In this document: piece by piece, positions 41,891-50,600 of the stretch
Numbering within the stretch: position 1 is the first letter of the stretch
Layout of the letters: every line of letters begins with the position of its first letter
Assembly: GCA_964480365.1 (NCBI GenBank)
Contig: CAYZPM010000007.1
Span: 1-64,000, forward strand
From: CAIQPV01 sp964480365
Lineage (GTDB): Bacteria; Pseudomonadota; Gammaproteobacteria; Burkholderiales; Gallionellaceae
DNA length: 64,000 bases
Direction of reading: 5' to 3'
Notes under the pieces: generated by a model
The model's input: the letters and a program-made list of their open reading frames with translations, nothing else
Databases searched by the model: none
Told to the model about the DNA's origin: nothing
Program-made: the position numbers and the translations under genes

Positions 41891-43150
41891 CTATTCTGTG
41901 TAGTTCCAGTGCAAGGGAATATGTACATATCCAGGCCAATGTGTTCTGAAGGACGATCTGATGTTTACAATCTCCAGCGCTAATACCTCTTCGCACAAAT
42001 CCAACGCCCCCTTACCCTGCTGAGATATGGCGGCTGTTATTGTGTAACGCCCCGGCACTAAAAGTGGCGCTGGAAAATCTATTGAGGCTGATTTTATTCC
42101 GGGCTTTTCAAGTTTCGTAGATGAGCTGTCCGCATCTCTGTTATCGGAGAGTAACACTATCTCGCCAGAGGCATTCCGCATTAAGAATCCAGCGTAACCT
42201 CCTGGTAAATCCTTGGATATTTTGAACACAATTTTTATTGTAAATTTCTCGTCAACTTCCAGTTCTCTTTGAATAAGATCATCAGATTTATCATGCAAAC
42301 TTACCCCAAGAACCTGATAGGGTTTGTCAGGATCATCCGGAAAAACTGCTGAAGACATCCGTTCGCCTGCTGAACTATTGAGGTAATAATTAACCACCTC
42401 TTCAGTGGGCCCCTGTGATATTACCTGACCTGCTGACAGTAGCACGGCACGCTGGCACAACCTACTAATGGTGTTCATGTTATGACTCACAAATAAAACT
42501 GTCCTGCCTTCTTTGCCCACATCTTCCATCTTCCCCATGCATTTTTTCTGGAACTGCGCGTCACCCACAGCCAGTACCTCGTCCACGATGAGTATCTCCG
42601 GTTCCAGATGCGCCGCCACGGAAAATGCCAATCGCACATACATGCCACTGGAATAGTGCTTGACCGGGGTATCGAGAAATCTTTCGACTTCAGCAAAAGC
42701 AACAATCTCATCAAATTTCTTCTTGATCTCAGTCTTGCTCATGCCGAGAATCGCGCCGTTCAAGAAGATATTTTCCCGTCCGGTGAGCTCTGGATGAAAG
42801 CCGGTGCCGACTTCCAGCAGACTGGCCACGCGCCCCTTGATAGAAACTTTTCCAGATGTCGGCTCGGTAATGCGACTCAGAATTTTCAGCAGGGTAGATT
42901 TCCCTGCCCCATTGCGCCCGATGATTCCCACCCGGTCACCCTGTTTAATGTCGAAACTGACATCTTTAAGCGCCCAAAATTCTTCGTGTGCAGTATCACT
43001 TTCTGGCGAAGAAAAAGGGTGGCATAGCTTATGGGTGAAACGCTTTGCACCATTCGCCAGTACATCGCGCAAAGCGATGTAGCGCTCTTGCTTCTGATGG
43101 CCGATGATGTATTTCTTGGAGAGACTCTCAACAGAGATAACAGATGACAT
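41891..43150 (-). CDS. wzt: O-antigen ABC exporter ATPase Wzt
   Basis: A 419-aa ATPase with Walker A GRNGAGKST at residues 78-86, signature YSSGM at 166-170, Walker B ILIVDE at 186-191 and H-loop SHN at 222-224. The C-terminal part (about 260-419) is a Wzt_C-type beta-sandwich that in characterised systems recognises the capped end of the O-antigen. It works with Wzm at the inner membrane. Its ATG overlaps a TGA (TGATG) that belongs to a leftover copy of the wzm 3' end. Confidence 0.92.
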   Translation of the reverse strand: MSSVISVESLSKKYIIGHQKQERYIALRDVLANGAKRFTHKLCHPFSSPESDTAHEEFWALKDVSFDIKQGDRVGIIGRNGAGKSTLLKILSRITEPTSGKVSIKGRVASLLEVGTGFHPELTGRENIFLNGAILGMSKTEIKKKFDEIVAFAEVERFLDTPVKHYSSGMYVRLAFSVAAHLEPEILIVDEVLAVGDAQFQKKCMGKMEDVGKEGRTVLFVSHNMNTISRLCQRAVLLSAGQVISQGPTEEVVNYYLNSSAGERMSSAVFPDDPDKPYQVLGVSLHDKSDDLIQRELEVDEKFTIKIVFKISKDLPGGYAGFLMRNASGEIVLLSDNRDADSSSTKLEKPGIKSASIDFPAPLLVPGRYTITAAISQQGKGALDLCEEVLALEIVNIRSSFRTHWPGYVHIPLHWNYTE

Positions 43151-43200
43151 CAGATTACGTCCACAAAAGTTTTTTCCGTTTTACGGAAGTAAATAATTCC
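43145..43200 (-). pseudogene. Leftover 3' end of a second wzm allele
   Basis: The minus strand reads GIIYFRKTEKTF, V, DVI, stop, matching the last 16 codons of wzm at 44020-44070 except for one substitution (A to V). Over 56 bases, 52 are identical, and three of the four differences are synonymous. The stop TGA overlaps the wzt ATG, the arrangement expected for an intact wzm-wzt pair. Confidence 0.85.
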
Positions 43201-43211
43201 GGTGGAAAAGA

Positions 43212-43694
43212 TCACGCCCAACCCCGACGCTCAATTTCAGCAATCATTTTGTTGGCGGCAGTCATAAGTGTAGGCACAAAATCATGGCCGGTTTGCAGAG
43301 CGCTTGTGAGCACAAGCAGATCTTCAACATATTCGTGAATCATCTGGTTTCTGAGGGAGCGCATGGTCATCCATTCGTCAACAGATTGGATCAGTTCCAA
43401 GCGTTCTGCCCGATCAAGATTGTCAATGACTGCGCCTGATTTTTCACCAAGAGTGTCCAAGAGCAAGGGCAACAGCTTGTCGCCCACAGTGTCTTGAAGG
43501 CGACCAAATCTACTGACAAAAGCCTCTACCCGCTCCGCAAGATCGGGGTTTTCTTCGAGCAGAGTCGCTTGCTCTATGGTAAACGAAGAAGCTCTGAACA
43601 GGCGCTGATCCGTGGTGGCGAGGTGACGGCATTCGTTGCGCACGACCCGAGCCAAAAATTGCAGACGCAATGCGACCTTGGGTTCCATTGTCAT
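43212..43694 (-). CDS. hepT: HepT-type toxin (HEPN family)
   Basis: A 160-aa all-helical HEPN protein. The RX4HXY RNase motif is visible as R115-NQMI-H120-E-Y122. It is the partner of a MNT-type nucleotidyltransferase; in characterised pairs the nucleotidyltransferase AMPylates the HepT tyrosine next to this motif and silences it. Its ATG overlaps the antitoxin stop (ATGA). It sits between wzm and wzt, where it separates genes that normally overlap. Confidence 0.82.
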   Translation of the reverse strand: MTMEPKVALRLQFLARVVRNECRHLATTDQRLFRASSFTIEQATLLEENPDLAERVEAFVSRFGRLQDTVGDKLLPLLLDTLGEKSGAVIDNLDRAERLELIQSVDEWMTMRSLRNQMIHEYVEDLLVLTSALQTGHDFVPTLMTAANKMIAEIERRGWA

Positions 43695-43990
43695 AGTAAT
43701 TGCCCTTCTTTGAAGGCGATTTCGTGAATAGGCAGGCGCATCAGGTTGGGCGCGCTGAGTAATACGTCCACTTTGCGTCCATACATGGCGCGCGACACCA
43801 GCGCTGCCATTTGCGCAGCGATGCGCGCGGGATTAGCCACCGGCTCTTCCAGTTCAAGCATGAGGTCAATATCTCCCCCATGTGCCGTGTCATCAAGTCT
43901 AGAGCCAAAAACCCGCACACGGGATTGATCTCCTGCTACTTGGCGGGCAAATTGGCGAATAGCCTGGATTTGCTGGTTAGTCAGGCGCAT
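43691..43990 (-). CDS. mntA: MntA-type minimal nucleotidyltransferase antitoxin
   Basis: A 99-aa MNT-fold protein with GSRLDDTAHGGDIDLML at residues 29-45, that is GSx9DxD with D40 and D42 as metal ligands. It should modify and neutralise the HepT toxin encoded next. It starts 29 bp after the wzm stop and would be cotranscribed with the exporter genes, although a private promoter cannot be excluded. Confidence 0.85.
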   Translation of the reverse strand: MRLTNQQIQAIRQFARQVAGDQSRVRVFGSRLDDTAHGGDIDLMLELEEPVANPARIAAQMAALVSRAMYGRKVDVLLSAPNLMRLPIHEIAFKEGQLL

Positions 43991-44014
43991 GATTTAAAAC
44001 ATCCCGATCATATT

Positions 44015-44070
44015 TGACATCAGATTACGTCCGCAAAGGTTTTTTCCGTTTTACGGAAATAAATTATTCC
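44015..44070. repeat. Direct-repeat partner of 43145-43200 (true wzm 3' end)
   Basis: This 56-bp stretch covers the last 16 codons and stop of wzm plus a TGATGTCA junction, and it is repeated at 43145-43200 with 4 differences. The two copies flank the mntA-hepT pair. Confidence 0.9.
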
Positions 44071-44859
44071 TGTAACCAGTATCACTAAAACCAGAAACAG
44101 GGAGAGTAAAAATCCGGGCCAGTAAAGCTGGGTATTACTTCCTAGAATGGCCCAGCGAAATCCATCGATCACGCCCACCATCGGGTTTAAAGAATAGAGT
44201 AGCCGCCATTTTTCGGGGACGATGGTGCTGCTGAACCCAACCGGAGAGACGTAAAGTCCGAATTGCACCACAAAAGGAATGATGTAGCGAAAATCCCGGT
44301 ATTTGACGTTGAGCGCTGCCGTCCATAGCCCTGCACCCATTGCAGCAGCAAAAGCGATGAAGATAAACAGTGGCAGGGTAAAAATTCGCCAATCAGGCGC
44401 AAACCCATACCAGATCATTAGCCCCACCAGGATAATCCCAGAAATCAAAAAATCTACAAAACTCACAATCACAGCGCTTGCAGGCACCACTAAACGGGGA
44501 AAGTAAACTTTGGAAATCATGTTGGCATTACTGATTAAGCTATTGCCCGCCTCGGTAAACGCATTGGCAAAAAACTGCCAAGGCAGTAGCGCGGCGAAAA
44601 CCAGAATCGGATAGGGCGCACCTTCGGAAGGTAATTTTGCCAGCTTGCTGAACACGAACACAAATACGATCATGGTCAGGAATGGTCTTATCAGCGCCCA
44701 TGCCAGACCTATGACGGTTTGCTTATAGCGGACCAGAATATCCCGCCATGCCAAGAAATAAAAAAGCTCGCGGTAACGCCACAGGTCGTGCCAGTAATGG
44801 CGCTCGGCGCGACCCGCCTCTATTACGAGTGTCGATTGATTAGCGTGTATATCGATCAT
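44020..44859 (-). CDS. wzm: O-antigen ABC exporter permease Wzm
   Basis: A 279-aa ABC-2 type permease with six membrane segments. The conserved start RYRELFYFLAWRDILVRYKQ precedes IGLAWALIRPF, and the C-terminal RKTEKTFADVI matches polysaccharide exporters of the Wzm/KpsM/TagG class. It moves the finished lipid-linked O-antigen across the inner membrane with Wzt. The ATG at 44859 is preferred to a longer frame. Its leader contains the ops element, 164 bp upstream. Confidence 0.92.
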   Translation of the reverse strand: MIDIHANQSTLVIEAGRAERHYWHDLWRYRELFYFLAWRDILVRYKQTVIGLAWALIRPFLTMIVFVFVFSKLAKLPSEGAPYPILVFAALLPWQFFANAFTEAGNSLISNANMISKVYFPRLVVPASAVIVSFVDFLISGIILVGLMIWYGFAPDWRIFTLPLFIFIAFAAAMGAGLWTAALNVKYRDFRYIIPFVVQFGLYVSPVGFSSTIVPEKWRLLYSLNPMVGVIDGFRWAILGSNTQLYWPGFLLSLFLVLVILVTGIIYFRKTEKTFADVI

Positions 44860-45022
44860 GAAATGATTTCGATTCTGTAATATCCATTTGAGCCGATGGC
44901 ACGGAGAAATATTAAATATTTCCACCAAATCAATCGCAATAAGCCTTGTCCTTGAAAAATTTTTTTTGCGGTTGAAGTTTTCGACCGCAAATTCTCAAAC
45001 TCCTGATACTGCCAATTCATAG

Positions 45023-45035
45023 GCACGCTACCGCC
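45023..45035 (-). promoter_or_regulatory. ops / JUMPstart element
   Basis: The minus strand reads TGCAGGGCGGTAGCGTGCC across this site. GGCGGTAGCGTGC equals the enterobacterial ops core that pauses RNA polymerase and recruits RfaH, and the preceding TCTGGTGTTTTGCAG resembles the rest of JUMPstart. It lies between the rfaH-like gene (ends at 45085) and wzm (starts at 44859), so RfaH would load on the transcript entering the whole O-antigen locus. Confidence 0.85.
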
Positions 45036-45084
45036 CTGCAAAACACCAGAATGTTTCGCATAATATATTGATCTAAAACAACTT

Positions 45085-45588
45085 TTACGCAGCCTGAACA
45101 ACCAGATCGCGGTTTACTCGTATTTTATTGGCCTTGCCTAACAACTCTAATAGAACAATCACGCGCTTTTCGCCGTCTTCCTGAACAAAGACACCTTCCA
45201 TTCCTGCAAGCGGCCCTTCCACCAGCCTGACTGGCTCTCCTACGCAAAACAGGGGGCTGCTATCTTGATGCAGGCTGGAGTCCGTGTCTTCACGTTGAAG
45301 AAGTGCGTCCATCACTTCATTTGCAACCACCGCAGGTTGTCCGCCAAAACGTACCAAACCAACAACTCCACGGGTGAATCGTACAGGTGCAATGCTGCTC
45401 AGGGCGGGATCAATCCGGATGAAAATGTAGCGCGGAAAAAGAACCTCAATCACATCGAGCCATTGCCCCCGACGTCGACGCTTGAGCCGAATGCGCGGCA
45501 AGTAAACATGAAAGCCTTGGCGTAATAGATTCTCCTGCGCAACCAACTCTTGGCGTGGCTTACAGCAAACGGCAAACCAGCGCTCCAT
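45085..45588 (-). CDS. rfaH: RfaH-like transcription antiterminator (NusG paralogue)
   Basis: A 167-aa NusG-family protein. The NGN domain starts WFAVCCKPRQELVAQENLLR and includes VLFPRYIFIRID and TRGVVGLVRFGGQPAVV, very close in pattern to E. coli RfaH. A KOW-type C-terminal domain follows (PVRLVEGPLAGMEGVFVQED). The ATG at 45588 is the family start; upstream codons overlap the MarR gene. Together with the ops element 50 bp downstream it should suppress early termination and couple translation along the long operon. Confidence 0.9.
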   Translation of the reverse strand: MERWFAVCCKPRQELVAQENLLRQGFHVYLPRIRLKRRRRGQWLDVIEVLFPRYIFIRIDPALSSIAPVRFTRGVVGLVRFGGQPAVVANEVMDALLQREDTDSSLHQDSSPLFCVGEPVRLVEGPLAGMEGVFVQEDGEKRVIVLLELLGKANKIRVNRDLVVQAA

Positions 45589-45622
45589 TACCGTATCCTT
45601 CTTGAGGATTTTTCGCGCACGC

Positions 45623-45970
45623 TCATCCTTCAGGTAGCACATTGGCTTCGGAGTGGCTTTTTTTAACTTCGCTCCGCAACTGTTCGATCTCAGTTTCAAG
45701 CGCTGCATATTCCTCAACTTTGCGCTTGAGGAAATATGCCGTAGCTCGAACTTTTTCTTCTATGCCTCGCGGAGTAAGAAAATAGGCATAAGCCACTTTG
45801 TTCTGGCTATTACGGAAATTGCTGGCTTTTATAAAGCCCTTTTCGATTAGCGCTCGCAGGCAGTAATTTGTCTTGCCAAGACTAAGGCCGACCTCCCGCG
45901 CGAGTTCGCGTTGGCTAACGTCAGGATTGTCTTGCAAAATCTTAAGTAACTTGTAGTGAAACTCTTCCAT
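45623..45970 (-). CDS. EPS-associated MarR-family transcriptional regulator
   Basis: A 115-aa winged-helix protein. The helix-turn-helix is VSQRELAREVGLSLGKTNYC at residues 19-38, the wing is NKVAYAYFLTPRGIEEK and a C-terminal coiled-coil (YAALETEIEQLRSEVKK) probably dimerises. Such regulators stand at the head of exopolysaccharide loci in Betaproteobacteria. It is the first gene of the leftward locus. Its stop is 35 bases from the rfaH start, and a promoter lies upstream. Confidence 0.85.
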   Translation of the reverse strand: MEEFHYKLLKILQDNPDVSQRELAREVGLSLGKTNYCLRALIEKGFIKASNFRNSQNKVAYAYFLTPRGIEEKVRATAYFLKRKVEEYAALETEIEQLRSEVKKSHSEANVLPEG

Positions 45971-46016
45971 CAGGAATTTTGCCTTGAATACATGCGTTCA
46001 CGACATGAACAGATGG

Positions 46017-46045
46017 ATTTGAACAAAAATATGCGCCGATGTCAA
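46017..46045 (-). promoter_or_regulatory. Candidate sigma-70 promoter for the marR-rfaH-wzm transcript
   Basis: On the minus strand a perfect TTGACA (46045-46040) is followed after 17 bases by TCAAAT (46022-46017, four of six consensus). It lies about 47 bases upstream of the regulator ATG. A duplicated CGTTATAC lies 30-40 bases further upstream and might bind a regulator. Confidence 0.55.
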
Positions 46046-46111
46046 CAAGTCCTAATTCACAGTACCCTGTAAGAATCGTTATACGTTATACAACTCGTTC
46101 GTAGGAGCAGA

Positions 46112-46510
46112 TCATTTCTTAAGTAAATCACGGATTTCTGTTAGCAAAACTTGCTCTGCTGAGGGAGCGGCTGGCTCCATAGGAGCCGCTTCTTTCTTTT
46201 TCTTCAGTGAGGTTATAAGCCGTACAACCAAAAAAATGACCAGTGCAATAATAGTAAAATCGATAACGGTCTGAGCAAATTTTCCATAGGCAATTACAAC
46301 CGCTGGTGATTTATCCGTTGCCTCTTTAATGGTGACTGCAAGATCGGAAAAATTGACTCCACCTAAGATCACTCCTATTGGTGGCATGACTACATCTGCA
46401 ACGAAGGATGAAACAATTTTCCCAAATGCAGTCCCAACAATAACTCCAACGGCCATGTCCACGACATTTCCCTTAACTGCAAATTCCTTGAACTCTTGCA
46501 ACATACTCAT
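46112..46510 (-). CDS. mscL: Large-conductance mechanosensitive channel
   Basis: A 132-aa MscL. EFKEFAVKGNVVDMAVGVIV forms the amphipathic N-terminus and start of TM1 (pore helix GVIVGTAFGKIVSSFVADV), PPIGVILGGVNFSDL leads the periplasmic loop, and TM2 is followed by a basic KKKKE cluster and the C-terminal bundle. It is an emergency osmotic valve in the inner membrane. The ATG at 46510 is chosen; one two codons later is possible. It is next to an mscS-type channel. Confidence 0.95.
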   Translation of the reverse strand: MSMLQEFKEFAVKGNVVDMAVGVIVGTAFGKIVSSFVADVVMPPIGVILGGVNFSDLAVTIKEATDKSPAVVIAYGKFAQTVIDFTIIALVIFLVVRLITSLKKKKEAAPMEPAAPSAEQVLLTEIRDLLKK

Positions 46511-46682
46511 GGCTTGTTTCCCTTCTGATTTCAAAGTGGCTCAAAGATTGATATCGATTTTTTAGCGACCTGCAGAGTTGTATCAACTAATCATCAAAAT
46601 TGTTGCATGGCAGAGTAATCTTTGTCTGCTCGCTCGCTGTCACCCCAGAGCGGAGAGAGAAACACGTTCAGTTGCACTTCCA

Positions 46683-47522
46683 CTAACAATCAGTGCGGGC
46701 TTGTGCGTTGACGATGCGAATCTCACGCTCAGAGGGTGGATAATCCACACCAGCAGCGCGAATTTTCTCGACTATCGCCCGGTTAATCTCGGCACCCACG
46801 GACCCGTAATCGGGCACTTTAACCCAGGGTTTGATGGCGATGCCGATCGATGTGTCGGTAAGGGCATTCACCCCGATGAATGCTGCTGGTTCTCTCAGCA
46901 CACGTGGATTGGTCATCACCGCTTCGTCGATTGCCGTGAGAGTTCGCTCAAGATCGTTGGCTCGGGTGATGGCTACACTCATGTCGAGTTGCCGGATCTG
47001 CCCATAGTTGTGCAGTATCTCCCCGACAATCTTGCGGTTTGGCACTACAACCACTGAGCAATCCGCATGGCTAAGTTTGGTGGAAAAAAGGTCGATTGCC
47101 TCGACTTGGCCTTCGACGCCCACGAGAGAGACATACTCTCCCACCCGGAATGGCCGGGTGAAAATAATCGTGAGCCCCGCCGCGAGATTGCCTAACACTC
47201 CCTGCATGGCAAGAGCAATACCAGCCCCAGCCACGCCCAATCCGGCGATTAGCGGCAATAGGTCGACACCGAGATTTTGCAGCGCCATGATCAAGAAAAG
47301 ACCCATCACCATCAGACGCGCGAGGCGAACCAGAAGTAATTGCACCGGCGGCTCAAGCTTAAGCTTGCTAAGCCAGCGATTGAAGGCTGCGCCGACCCAG
47401 CGCCCTGCATACATCCCTGCTACCAGGATAAGGATCGCGACCACAACCTTCGGTCCAAACTTGATGCCTATGTCAATAAGCGTACTCTGTGCTTGTTCTA
47501 TGACAGCGAGTTGATTCGGCAT
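46683..47522 (-). CDS. Small-conductance mechanosensitive channel (MscS family)
   Basis: A 279-aa MscS-type channel with three N-terminal membrane segments. The pore helix is GLGVAGAGIALAMQGVLGNL, followed by AGLTIIFTRPFRVGEYV and the beta domain with VVVPNRKIVGEIL. A cytosolic cage ends in REIRIVNAQ. Length matches the small YnaI/MscS class. ATG 47522 (MPNQLAVIEQAQ) is preferred over an upstream in-frame start. It adjoins mscL, giving a two-channel osmotic safety module. Confidence 0.9.
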   Translation of the reverse strand: MPNQLAVIEQAQSTLIDIGIKFGPKVVVAILILVAGMYAGRWVGAAFNRWLSKLKLEPPVQLLLVRLARLMVMGLFLIMALQNLGVDLLPLIAGLGVAGAGIALAMQGVLGNLAAGLTIIFTRPFRVGEYVSLVGVEGQVEAIDLFSTKLSHADCSVVVVPNRKIVGEILHNYGQIRQLDMSVAITRANDLERTLTAIDEAVMTNPRVLREPAAFIGVNALTDTSIGIAIKPWVKVPDYGSVGAEINRAIVEKIRAAGVDYPPSEREIRIVNAQARTDC

Positions 47523-47622
47523 GGCTCGACTCCTTTTAATTGGATTCCGTCGCACCTATAGCGGTGCGCGCTATTTTTGTGATTATCCAAAACTTCCTAA
47601 TTTAAAGCCATCTTGGCATGGT

Positions 47623-50600
47623 TTAGTTGGTTGCAACGCCTGATGCCGCAGGTGCCGCAGTTTTTGCTGAAGTGCCTAGCACCAGCTTTATCGGCACATC
47701 TCGCCCTTCGGTTTCTACCTTTTCGGCCGCTAGCACAGCAAGGCGATCTGCTGGCGCACCCGCTGCCTTTAGCGTCGTAGAAGTAAATTCCCCACGTGCC
47801 GTTGCCAAGGTCAAGAGGCGCTCGTTATCCACTATCACTTTATCGCGCAAACGGGCAAACAAGACGGCGTAAAAGTCTACCCCTTTCAACTGAGTTAATT
47901 CCTGTTCATTCAGGCTTCTCTTTTCGAGGAACATACCGGATAGCCGAGACATGATTTTGCCGGTATTGCTTTCTTCAAGTTGGCCCGGATTCGCTTTACG
48001 GAACCCTTCCTTGAGGGCTGTCAGCTCCCCACTCCCAAATCGGTCCGAAAATATGCTTTCCAGAGCCGACTGAATCTTGGGTTGCCGCGTTGAGATCGGA
48101 CCGGGATCGCCGTCGCCTTCGATGTGTTGGCCGCTTTTTTCAAGCACGGTGCGGCGTAACTGGCGATCTTGGAGCGCCACCCGATCTGCCTCGGCATAGA
48201 CACCATGAATCTCAATGGACAAATTAGGCCGCTTGTTCAGGGCAGCGGCAAGCTGTACCAGTTTCTCGCGTTCCGGCGGCGTTAGATGCGAGTTGCCCGC
48301 TTCAAAAACAATGCTCTCAAATTTTTCGCCGCCGCCGAAAAGCGCTCCGAGTGCTCGAAATGGCGCGGTGGCGATCTTGGTGAACACGTTGACAATCGCT
48401 TTCCAGATGATTCCGCCATAGCTGAATTGCGGATCGTCGAGGCTGCCGGACACGGGCAAGCCCAAGTCAATGCGACCGTCGGAATCTTGCAGGATGGCGA
48501 TGGCCAAATCAAGGGGAAGGTTCTTGGCCTCGGGGCTTTCCACCCGGTCACCCAGAACCAATTGGTTCATGGTAACCTGATTTTCGCCCTCTAGCTGGCG
48601 CTGGTGAATCTTGTATTGCAGATCAAGAGAAAGCTTGCCGGATGCAATCTTGCGACCGGCAAAGGTGGCAGAATAGGGTGTTAACCGGGTCATCTCAACG
48701 TTGCGGAACACAACTTTAAGATCCATGGAATCCGTGGGATTAAGAAAGTCGATTTGCCCGACTGCACGTGCGAGGCCGTAGTCGTCCACTTGGCCATCCA
48801 GCTCCAATTGTCCGGGAGTGCCCGGCTGCGATGAGATGCCCGTAACGACTCCTTTGAGGCCATGAATCCGGGTGCCGAAGGGCAGAGCCAGAGAATAGTC
48901 GGCAAAGTCCATCTCGCTTTTACTGATCCGAAACCGATCAATATTGACAAGAAATGGTTGTGCAGGCGCTGTCGCCGTTGACGAAACGGGGGGCGGAACA
49001 GGTTTCGTCGAAGTATCGGGTGCCGGTTGCTTGAGAATACGCGAGAAGCTAAGTGTCTTGTCCTTGTTGATGATCAGTTGAGTATCGAGTCCAGAGAGAA
49101 TGAGTTCTCCGATATCAAGTTTCTTTGGTGTAGCTTTAAATTCACTGCTGCTCAGAGATTTCCAGACAAGGAAGACATTGCCCGACTCGGCTTCGGTTAA
49201 GCGCAGGTTGCTCAAAGCAAAGCTGCCCTGATAGCCAACTTCCTTGGCGTTGTAGCTGACGCGGCCTTCAGTGGACAAGCGCCCATCTACGATATTCAAC
49301 TTGGCTACAGTGGACAGATAGGGCTGGGCCGGAATAAGGCTAAGCTCCGTGAGCTTTAGCCGGATATCTGCTGCCGGTTCAGTCGGCGTGATCTTTCCTT
49401 CCGCCTCAAAGCTGCCCCCGCCATGTGCCTTAAAAGAAGCGCGGAGCGGCACTGCAATTTTCCAATCTTCGCTGATTCCTTCCGAACTTAATTCAATGTC
49501 TTCGAAAGCCAGTTCGGCAGCCGGCGCAACGGATTCGTCCCGGAAGGCAGCGTTGAAATCACTTAGTTCCATTTTTTTCACGCGATAGTGCCAGCCGGTT
49601 TCGGTGGGGGTAATCGCGGTATCGTTCTTTTTATTTTGTTTGGCCTGAGTGGGAGACGAAGCAGCCTGCAAGGCTTCCATGAGGTCGATGCGGCCTTTTG
49701 CATCCCGCGTGACACGAACCCCTCCACCTTTTAGGGTGATGCTACCCAAAGTCGCTTGGTGTGTATTCAGATTTAAGTGGGTATTTTCAAAGGTTAGCCT
49801 GCCCAGTTCCAGTGCTTTCTTTGCTTCAATTTTATCCCGCTGAAGGTCTAGCTTGCTGCCCGTGACGCTAAGAGAGCCGAGAGTAAACTCATTTTTTATC
49901 AGGTTGAAGCTACCTTCTTTCGCTTCGATGATTTCGACTGCGACATCTGGGGAAGATTTGCCATTTCCATGAAGCCCGAGGCCAGTGACTTTTGCTGCCA
50001 TATGTTCCAAATTCAGATCCAGATGTCCCCCGGAATAGCCTAGCCTGTAATCAGCCGACAGTCCGGCTTTTCCGGTGGGCGGGGCAATCGGCAGGCCATT
50101 CTTGAAAAAGACCGACAACTTGGCGAGATCCACATCTTCAACGCTGAAAGTGCCCGTCATGCCTAACGGGTCAAGACTGGCCTCGCCATGCCAAGCTATG
50201 CTGGCACCAAACGTGGTACGAGCATGAACCTTGTACTGCCCATTCTCATTAGGTACGGTGGATATGTCGGCAAGTTCAATATCCAAGGGTTCGATGCGGG
50301 TGGCGAAGGCGGGAGTGATCCGCTTGTCCGCAAAATCCAGTCTGGCACCGGCGAGAATGAAGTGCTGAATATCGAGCTTGGGAAGAGGCGAGTTCGATGT
50401 CTCGTCCTTGCTTTTTAGAGAGTCGATCAGGCCCGACCAGTTGAGTTGTCCATTAGGCAGCAGAGCGACCGTAGCTTCAAGCCCGTCGAGACGAATGTCG
50501 TCGAAAACAAAGGCACCGCGATAAATGCTGGCGGAAGAAAAATTTACCACCAAGTCTTGGAATGAAAGAAGCTGTTCATTATCCGGCTGTGTGAGGCGCA

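Noticed and set aside
44965..44991. Hairpin TTTGCGGT...ACCGCAAA in the wzm leader, considered as a terminator
   Set aside because: On the transcribed (minus) strand it is followed by A residues and only then by a short T-run, so it does not have the form of an intrinsic terminator. It may still matter in the RfaH leader.
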